A stretch of 64,000 nt of DNA from Rhodosporidiobolus odoratus (Eukaryota > Basidiomycota > Microbotryomycetes > Sporidiobolales > Sporidiobolaceae), in assembly GCA_034387635.1 (NCBI GenBank), contig JAOANU010000005.1, forward strand, positions 1,736,001-1,800,000, given 5' to 3'. Position 1 is the stretch's first letter; every line of letters begins with the position of its first letter. The notes under the pieces are model-generated. The model made no database searches. It was given only the letters and a program-made list of their open reading frames with translations, and was not told where the DNA came from. This document shows positions 56,744-64,000 of this stretch, piece after piece. Made by a program: the position numbers and the translations under genes.

Positions 56744-58245
56744 ATGCTGCGTCGGCGACTCTCCGCTCTCTTGGAGTCCTCGACCTGCTCTCTCCGCCCG
56801 CCGCAAGCCTCACAAAGCCTTCACGCTGCCCATCTCCACTTCTCCTCCTCTCGCCTTTACTCGTCGACTCCACGGCAGCCCGTCAAAATAGTCGAAGTCG
56901 GTCCACGAGATGGGTTGCAGAACGAGAAGGCGCTATTGCCGACGGAGCTCAAGGTGGAGCTCATCGAGAAATTGGTCAATGCGGGCATGAGGGAGGTTGA
57001 GGCTGGAAGTTTTGTTAGCCCAAAATGGGTGAGTAGGCTGTCGCCCCCGCAGCTCGGAATAGGCTTTCTGACACAGAGACGGTCTTGCAGGTCCCGCAAA
57101 TGGCTAGCACAGCTGAAGTCCTTACCTCGCCGACTCTTTCTCGCCTTCGCACTTTGCATCCTTCGCTTTCATTGCCAGTGCTCGTCCCGAATGCGCGTGG
57201 CCTCTCCTCTCTCGTCTCTTTACAGCAAGAGCATACCCAATCCGCCCCACGGGAGCCTCGGTTGACGGACGAGATAGCCGTCTTTGTCTCCGCGACCGAA
57301 GGGTTTTCTCGAGCCAACCTCAACATGTCTATTTCTGACTCCTTGAAGGCCCTCGAGCCCGTATTCGCCGATGCGTCCAAGGCAGGTCTCCGCATACGCG
57401 CCTACGTCTCCGTAGTTCTCGGCTGCCCCTTTGAAGGTGCAGTCGACCCGCAGAAACCGGCGGAGGTGGCCAAGACTTTATTGCAGATGGGAGCGTATGA
57501 GGTTAGCCTTGGAGATACGGTCGGGGTTGGAGTGCCAAGGGGGTGGGAAGAACTGCTTGGGGAATGTGAGCGGAAGGGGGTTGGAGTGGAAAAGCTGGCG
57601 GTGCGTTTTGTTCGCCCTCTCGCTTGGTCCGACAGCTTTTCAGCTAGAACACCCAACTGATCTCCAGATACCGATGTACAGGCACACTGTCACGATACCT
57701 ACGGGACCGCCATCGCCAGCGTACTTCATTGCGTTTCGGTATGTCAGCTTTTTTTCGTTTTCTCCTGCGTTCCATTGTCCCTTCGCGCGTCGCCCACCGG
57801 GGCAGACCAGTAGCGACCTGCGTCTCTCGCTCGCAAGAAATGGCTCACCCTCGAAACGCTGCAGCTCGGGGTCAACACGGTCGACTCGTCAATCGCGGCG
57901 CTAGGCGGTTGTCCCTACTCACCCGGCGCTACCGGCAACGTTTCGACCGAAGACGTCCTCTACGCCCTCTCCCAGTCCAGATTACCTACCAGTATCCTCC
58001 CAACTCCCAGCTCAAGCGAGACCTGGGACCTCTTACTTTCCCCCGGTTCGGCAAGCGAGGAGAAAACGGATAGGATGAGACGGTTTGAGGAGATTTGCGC
58101 AGTAGGGGAGTGGGTTAGCGCGAAGGTGGGGAGAGAGAACGGGAGTAGGGTGGGGAGAGCGATGAAGGGGCGGAGGGAGAGGGAGACTAAGACTCGAGTG
58201 AAGGAGGCGGAGGAGAGAACGGAAGGGATGAAGGCGAAGCTGTAG
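56744..58245 (+). CDS. Hydroxymethylglutaryl-CoA lyase
   Basis: Cleaves HMG-CoA to acetyl-CoA and acetoacetate, the last step of leucine breakdown. ATG 56744 starts a mitochondrial-type presequence ([19 protein letters not shown]), followed by [81 protein letters not shown] and [11 protein letters not shown]. The metal-binding HCHDTYG block is recovered by placing the acceptor at gtacag before GCACACTGTCAC (about 57679). The signature [20 protein letters not shown] contains the active-site cysteine. The C-terminal tail is unusually long and basic ([19 protein letters not shown]). Stop TAG at 58243-58245. It lies 269 bp downstream of MCCB on the same strand. Confidence 0.93.
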
Positions 58246-59010
58246 CCAGAACGACGCACGCAGATAGCCATTCTCAGATGCTGATGGTCAGGGGTCTTAT
58301 AGCGGGGTCCCGGGGCGTCAAAGGGATAGCAGAAACAGCTGAACAATGCGGGACTAACAAAACGGAAAAGAATGCGAGGGCAAACAGGTATTGAGCTTCG
58401 AGCTCGAGAACGACACTGTCGCTATACGTAAACTACTCTGTCATCCTGATCAGCTCGTATAAAGGTTCAGGCAGAGCTGTCGAGTTGATCAGTTGTATCG
58501 AGGGATCCCTCTGCTTCAACGTTGCTCGTAACCCGCTGCAACCGCCGCTGAGCGACTAGAACAAGTCTGAGATTTATCACCAGCGTCAATAAACTCGTAG
58601 TCGTCGACTCTAGCGCCCGCGCGGAGTGATACGAGGTTGAGATAGCAGATTAAGATTACAAGTTGGTGGGGAATTCAAGTAAGTCAACAACACCTCGTAC
58701 ACCTAAGCAGTGACCCTGGAGGGCGTACAGACGGTGTATGTGTCTGTCTAGGTGGGTCAGACTAGCGGCTGGACGAGGCGGGGTCGCCAAGGGCTTCATT
58801 CCCTCATCAAGGAACTCAAAAAGGTCATGCTGCCACTACTACGCCTCGGACAGCAGCAGACACTGCTTGGTGGCCATGAGAATGTACCTATCCGCCTCCC
58901 GTGAACCCTCGACCTAGTTTCAGACTGTTTTGACCAACCTCGCCTCGACCTTCTCTCCTCACTTTACTGACATTTCTTCCTCCTTTCTCCGATTAGAAGC
59001 CCAACCGACC
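58246..59010. promoter_or_regulatory. Intergenic region upstream of the coiled-coil protein gene
   Basis: It holds the 3' UTR of the HMG-CoA lyase gene and the promoter and leader of the coiled-coil gene. The last 80 bp before the ATG are C/T-rich. No gene, RNA or repeat recognised. Confidence 0.45.
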
Positions 59011-61453
59011 ATGGTCAACAACGGTCCACCTACGTCGTACCCCAAGGCCTCCACCTCGGCTCTCTTCACCACTTCTCGACGACCTACCTCTTCCTCAAAC
59101 ACCTCTCGCATCCCTCCTCAGCAGCAGCAACCGCCCCAGCAACGCAGCTTCTCCCCCGTCGCTTCTCCTGCCGGCTTCGCAGCTAGCGCCTCCCCGATTG
59201 CCGGACCCTCGTCTGGTCGAATGCCGGGCAGTCGTCCTGGTTCAGCAAGTGAGCGAGGATCAGCTCAGCCTAGCGGCTTCAATCAAGGTCGCTTGCCACC
59301 CGGCGCGACCGGTCCACAGAGCGCCGGAGGACCGAGGAGGGACAGCGGTCCACAGAGCGCCGGAGGACCGAGGAGGGACAGCGGCAGCGTCAATGGACCG
59401 CCAGCAGTAGCATCAGCAGCATCCGGCCGCCCCAGCTCGCAACCTCCCCACAAACTTCCTCATCATCAGCCTCCCCCTCGTCGACCTGCCGCGCCATCTA
59501 ATGCCATTGCGCAAAAGCTGACAGAGCTCCCCGATCGCTTATTCAGCATATTCGATACCTGGACCGCCGAGAAAGCGTCAACGGTGCAGCTTGCATCCGC
59601 CGGTCTCGCGCCCGATGAGACCGACGAACTCTACGATCTCCTCCGGGAGCCGCAGCAGGCTGCAAGGCTTGATCGGATGAGTGCCATGGAAGAGCAGAAG
59701 AGAACGCTGGCTACTTTTGCCGTCGACCTGTTGCAAGAGGCGGCCGGGCAGAAGTTGCATGAGATGCTGGAGGCAGGCCTCATTGCGCCTCTCGCTGCTT
59801 CAAAGCCGCAGCCGCATCGTGTCTCAGGTTCGCCTCCTCTATATCCTCGCGCTTAGCCAACCCTTCAGACCTAGTACCGTCCGCAGAAATCGACGCGCTA
59901 CGCTCCGAGGTCAACAAGCTCAAGGAGGAGCGCGACTCGGCCGAAGCCCGCTTCAAGGCGCTGGAGGCAGCCGTCGCCACCCTGCAGCAAAAGCAGACGG
60001 ACATGCGAGCCTCTTCCGTTCCTCCTCCCGCCGCCATACCGCCTGCAGTCGCGAAAGCCGATCTCGACGCCGTCATCTCCAGACTCGACCAAGTTACTGC
60101 TACTCTGAATGGTACACCCGCCTCTACCGTCCTCGGCAAACGCTCCTTCTCCGCCGACGCCGAAGAGCCGAACGCCCCAGTGCCTAAGTCACCTCCGCCC
60201 TTGTCTGGTCCGTCGATTGGTCTCAGCGCCCGCCTTGATGCGCTCGAAGGGAAAGTGTCTGAGGTACTGGAGGCGAAGAAGGCTCACGAGAAGGAGGTGA
60301 AGGAGCTGAGGAAGCAGGATCAGATCGCCAAGGATGCGGAGAAGGCTGTGCGAGCGAAGGATTTGGCGGACAGGGAGGAAGAGAAGAAGCTGCAACGCGA
60401 GGAGCAGGAGAGGGAGAGTTGGGAGAAGGTTGAGAGGCTGGCGGTCGAGGTTAAGCGGGCAGAACAGCTGGAAGGACTCGAGAAGAGGGTTTCGGAGCTG
60501 CCGATGGAGATTCAGAATGAGATTAAGGCAGCGGTACGCTATCCTCTTGTTCCTTCACACGGGATCATGGCACACTGACACGCTCGGCCCCAATCTTGAC
60601 CCCATAGCTCGAGTCACAGTTCAAGGCTCTCACGAACGACATCGCCGCTGTCAAGGCTAATCCCGCTCTCCACGTTCGTCCTACTCTTTCTCTTATTGCT
60701 GATTCGCCTCTGACATCTCAAAGCAGACGCGACCCGTCTCTCCCGTCACCCTCGCTCAACTTCGAACCGACCTTGAAGCCCTCGACGTTTCTCTTTCGGC
60801 TCGTATCTCCTCCCTCCGCCTTCCCACCTCCACGCATTCCGCTCTTCTCGACACCCTCGAGGACCACCTTCGCTCGAAAGCGCCGCCTACCGACGCAAGC
60901 GCCGAGTCAGTCCCAAGTTTGAGACGCGCACTTGACTCGTGGACCCGGGCCGCAGGTTCCATCTCGACCCTGAGCGACACGGTGGTTCAGCTGGAAGGTA
61001 TCAGGGCGGATCGGCAGTTACTTGCTCTAGGTGCTCGGTGTGATGAGCTGAGGACAGAGTTCATGGCGAAGTTCGGCGCGCTCAAGGGGCTCGTCGCCTA
61101 CCTCGAAACGTACGTTCCCTTTCTTTCCCTCCTTTCTTTCTTGCACGGTTTCGCTGACATTCTGCTTCTGACTACTCGCTTCGTAACGTCCCACTGGATG
61201 CAGTAGCGCTCTTCCAGAATTCCAATCAGTCAGCTCCGCCATCCGCAAACTTCAAGCTATGAAGCGGATCCCGAGCAATAAGGAACTCGGTCTCGAAGAC
61301 TTCTCGGACGACAACGGAGCTTCGTCAGGGAGCAGGACGGATCAGCTGATGCTGAACGTCTCTCCAGCCGCGAACGGAGCAAACGGCGTGACCCCCTCGT
61401 ACGCGCAGACGAATGGGAGATATGCGGGGCCGAGTCGGCAGTCAGCGGGCTGA
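59011..61453 (+). CDS. Coiled-coil protein with disordered N-terminus, unknown function
   Basis: ATG 59011 starts MVNNGPPTSYPKASTSALFT. The first exon encodes about 170 Pro/Ser/Gln-rich residues, including a perfect 36 bp tandem duplication (59311-59346 and 59347-59382, GPQSAGGPRRDS twice). A short helical domain follows (AIAQKLTELPDRLFSIFDTW, APDETDELYDLLREPQQAAR). Further exons give long coiled-coil segments (EIDALRSEVNKLKEERDSAE; RLDALEGKVSEVLEAKKAHE with EKEVKELRKQDQIAKDAEKA; a Glu/Arg/Lys-rich stretch). The end is a helical region (ALDSWTRAAGSISTLSDTVV) and a Ser/Gly/Asn tail, stop TGA 61451-61453. Total about 700 residues. The architecture suggests a scaffold or cytoskeletal/spindle-pole-type protein, but no family is recognised. 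Confidence 0.75.
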
Positions 61454-61691
61454 GCTGCCCGATACCCAGCGTTGTTCGGATGTCTAGTTCTTTTATTTTC
61501 CTCTTCGTTGTCTGGGTGAAGTAGCTGTACGTTGTTGTACATTCAGCCGTCACAGTAAGCTTGATATCAATGACACTCACGAGTCTTGAGATTTTCTGTT
61601 CGAAGTCACTGAATTGCGCGCAGAGGGTAAGATTGGAGGAATTGAGACCAAGTTGCGTTGTGCTATTTACCAGCCTTTACGATGCCATCCC

Positions 61692-63231
61692 TCACTTTCG
61701 AGGAGGCAGAGCAGGTGCACCCACTCCGCCACGTAGAGCGCTTTGCGCTGCCTGGGTGACCGGGAAACCTCCCACCCCGCCAAGCACTTGTTCCGGAATG
61801 TCGGCCGCCCGCTGGTGAGCCGCCACAGCAGCGAGCTTGCTCACGTAAACCTTCGTTGGCTTCAGCGAGCCGCTACGGTATAGATGCTGCTGTTTCTCGA
61901 GCTAAGGTCCGGGACGAGTCGGTCAGTCGTCCTCGACAAGGCGGGAGGAAGTGAAAGAACAGAGGGAAGAAACGGACGTCGTGAGCCCACATAGCGGCGC
62001 CTATGCGATTCGAGATGCTGAAAACCAAGCCCAGGAAGGGAATGCGCTCGAGCAGGCAAGCGGCGAAACCGAAGGCTGTGGAAGATCCGCTGTGAGCAGC
62101 GGCAGCTGGAAACGAAGAGGAAACACGACGCACAGCGATAGCCTTTCTGACGTTCTGTCACCCATAGCTCGATCTGGAATGGACTGCGGGAGGAGGCAAG
62201 GCTGCGTGAGCGGAAGGAAAGAGCTCGGGGACGATCGGGGAGGAGCGCACGACAGCTTCTTGGCGGCGAAGTACTGCGTCAAAGGAGACTACGTCAGCTC
62301 AGAGCAGGCCTGCGGAAGGAAGGGTACGTACGGGCCTGTGCAGCTGCCTTCCAAGGGTCAAGGACCGGATCGCGGACATCACAGTGAGAGGAAGGAAGGG
62401 AATGAAGCTGAGGGGAGTGAGAAGAACTGCACATGGGAATAGGTGGGCTTGCTGTTCAGCTTGCTCTTTGGGGTGTGAGGCTTGACTATGACAGCAGAGG
62501 AAGGGGGAAGAATCCGAGGAGAAAGAAAGAAGAAAGAGACGGACCTTTGAGCACAACTATCCGCGCCAGCGGAGTCGAGAGCTTGGTATAGAAGTTCTGC
62601 TTCTCCGCGGCCCTCTCCGCCTTTTCAACAGGCGGTACCTTCCACTCCTCAACATACTCTCCCCAGAACTCGAGCTCCTTCCCCCTGCTCTGTACCGTCC
62701 GTTCGTAAGCCTCTTCCCGACCCTTCTTCAGCTCTCTTGCGAGGAACCACTCGAGAAGCGAGCTCAGTTGGCCTGCGATGAGTGCCCAGGTGGTGTAGAC
62801 GACGGGAGAGACACCGATGACGGCGGCGTCGTGAATATTGCTGGGAGAAAGGGGAGAGCGGGAAAGGATGAAAGTCACGTCTGCGGGAGTAACAGTGGTC
62901 AGCTCAGTGGTACCGCGGCCGGTGTACCGAGGAAGACTCACAGAGCCGAGTAAGCGGTAAAGCGACCAGTGTATAAGGAACTGCGAACATCGCAGCCCGC
63001 TTTAACCCCTTGGCAGACCTCGCCCAAATCGGCTTCCAGAGGGTCGGATCGTGAGCAAGGCGGTAGGCACCGACTGTAGTGCCAAAACAGGCAAGTCAGT
63101 GCCCACCCTATCCTCTTGCGTACGAGACAAGGCGATTTAAAGACGGATGACGATGACGACGGAAAGACGAAGGGAGAAGGAGGCGCACCTGCACAGTAGC
63201 TAGGAGGGAAAGTAAGGAGCTCGGTAGGCAT
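61692..63231 (-). CDS. Conserved fungal multi-pass membrane protein, uncharacterised
   Basis: ATG 63231 starts MPTELLTFPPSYCAVGAYRL (first splice at CAG/VGAY), then PTLWKPIWARSAKGLKRAAM, FAVPYTLVAFPLTRLYV-like membrane segment, VVYTTWALIAGQLSSLLEWF with LARELKKGREEAYERTVQSR and LEFWGEYVEEWKVPP. Further exons give LLTPLSFIPFLPLTVMSAIR with LGRQLHRP joined to YFAAKKLS, then SPFQIELWVTERQKGYR, FAACLLERIPFLGLVFSISN with RIGAAMWAHD, and the last exon LEKQQHLYRSGSLKP to the stop at 61692. The layout matches a widespread fungal membrane protein family I know only as uncharacterised. An upstream in-frame ATG at 63351 would add 40 residues with a hydrophobic stretch; family resemblance favours 63231. 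Confidence 0.78.
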
Positions 63232-63741
63232 GGTGCACTTGCTCCTAGCTGTAACCGAGGGGAACGACGACAGGAGGAAGAGGGAAAAGAAAACGAGGTT
63301 TCTCCGCAGAAGGCGGTCACGCCGAACAACGAGAAGCGTGCGCAAGATCATGGAGGCGTGGTAGATCTCAGCATCTCAGCGTAGCGGCGTCCCCCAGTCT
63401 TACGAGAATCAATCTTCCTTTTCCGTCTCTCGTTTGTTCCAATTGTTCGGAGTGTTCTCGCTCTCCTGACCAGATGCGACAGAGCACGGCGCGCTTTGCA
63501 CTCACAGCTCCATATAAGCGGTGCGATCAGGAGTGTCTATTCCCTCGACCGGCGAGAGAGGCATGCGCCCAGGAGAAAAGGCGAACTACAGCAAGTCGGC
63601 CATGGATCGGTGATGCGAGCGGCGATACGGTATAGAGGATGCGGGAAGCCTGCAAGTAGCGGCATACGGGTAGAATGCAAGGAGCACAATAGTATACATC
63701 ACAGGCGAGGGAAGGGTAAAATCAAGGCGTTGGCGATGCTT
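63232..63741. other. Intergenic region
   Basis: It holds the promoter of the multi-pass membrane protein gene and the 3' UTR of the edge protease gene. No other gene is visible. Confidence 0.4.
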
Positions 63742-64000
63742 TCAAGCTTTAGAGGCGGCGAACGTAATGGTAGGCTTGGTGGTCTCGTCGCCAAAATTGA
63801 ACACCGAGTACCAACTCTTGAGGAAGTCGACTACGAGCGAGAGGGGAAAAGGCAAGCAAGGAAAATTGAGTGTGCGGCGAAACACGCAGGAAAAGGAAGA
63901 CGACGCACTGCCGAGAATACCCACAGTTGCTTCACCGAGGTTGACATCGACACCGATGATAGTTCCTGCACAGGTTGTCTTGGTGGCGTCGATCGCGGCC
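63742..64000 (-). CDS. Aspartic protease (A1) family protein, C-terminal end only (runs off the window)
   Basis: The right edge contains the last exons of a third minus-strand A1-family gene: CAGTIIGVDVNLGEATVGIL, then a short intron with gtgcgt donor, then DFLKSWYSVFNFGDETTKP and TITFAASKA with stop TGA at 63742-63744. The same C-terminal blocks occur in the gene ending at 35004 (CAGN..G.D, FLKSWVSLFNLG), so this is the same subfamily. The active-site motifs lie outside the window, so catalytic status is unknown. Confidence 0.72.
   Translation of the reverse strand, partial: AAIDATKTTCAGTIIGVDVNLGEATVGILGSASSSFSCVFRRTLNFPCLPFPLSLVVDFLKSWYSVFNFGDETTKPTITFAASKA

Noticed and set aside
1..64000. 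CRISPR arrays, operons, bacterial ribosome-binding sites, rRNA genes
   Set aside because: The genome is eukaryotic; no regularly spaced short repeats or rRNA-like sequence were seen.

Overview
The window looks like nuclear DNA of a GC-rich basidiomycete yeast, most likely Microbotryomycetes (Rhodotorula/Sporobolomyces type). The basis is dense short introns in nearly every gene, C/G-rich third codon positions, tightly packed genes on both strands, and typically fungal proteins (CCT3, VTI1, DUS1, Plavaka-type transposase). Species is an inference; I could not run a search. Gene models were built by hand from splice signals and reading frame, so outer ends are better supported than every internal exon.

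Layout. 1-6.8 kb: tail of a + strand gene, the chaperonin gene CCT3 (-), a Myb/SANT-like gene and an unrecognised conserved gene (both -, possibly one locus). 6.8-16.9 kb: unrecognised, lineage-restricted-looking genes, including a 685-residue helical protein (+), two C-terminally membrane-anchored proteins (-) and a 9-exon-scale unknown nuclear-type protein (-). 17.1-21.6 kb: an intact ten-exon Plavaka-type transposase gene (+) followed by a ~157 bp tandem repeat array. 21.6-24 kb: CTAG-rich gene-poor DNA, a decayed-looking copy and then an intact copy of a third membrane-anchored protein (-). 24.3-31.7 kb: a cystathionine beta-synthase/cysteine synthase family enzyme (+), prefoldin subunit 6 (-) and a BAH-like nuclear protein (+). 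32.2-41.1 kb: two secreted A1 aspartic protease-family genes (-), a poorly resolved coding region, and a paralog of the BAH-like protein (+). 41.4-50.4 kb: ferric reductase-type transmembrane oxidoreductase (-), beta-hydroxyacid dehydrogenase (-), SNARE VTI1 (+), DUS1 (-). 51.6-58.2 kb: three consecutive + strand mitochondrial genes, NIPSNAP, methylcrotonyl-CoA carboxylase beta and HMG-CoA lyase; the last two catalyse late steps of leucine breakdown. 59-64 kb: coiled-coil protein (+), conserved multi-pass membrane protein (-), and the 3' end of a third aspartic protease-family gene (-).

The most interesting observations are: (i) three neighbouring genes for bitopic proteins that each carry a phase-0 intron at the middle of the transmembrane segment, suggesting an undescribed local gene family flanking the transposon; (ii) an intact, intron-rich Plavaka transposase gene head-to-head with a host gene; (iii) a BAH-like paralog pair with near-identical 3' ends, suggesting gene conversion; (iv) an aspartic protease homolog whose second catalytic Asp is Glu; and (v) at least five GC-AG introns.
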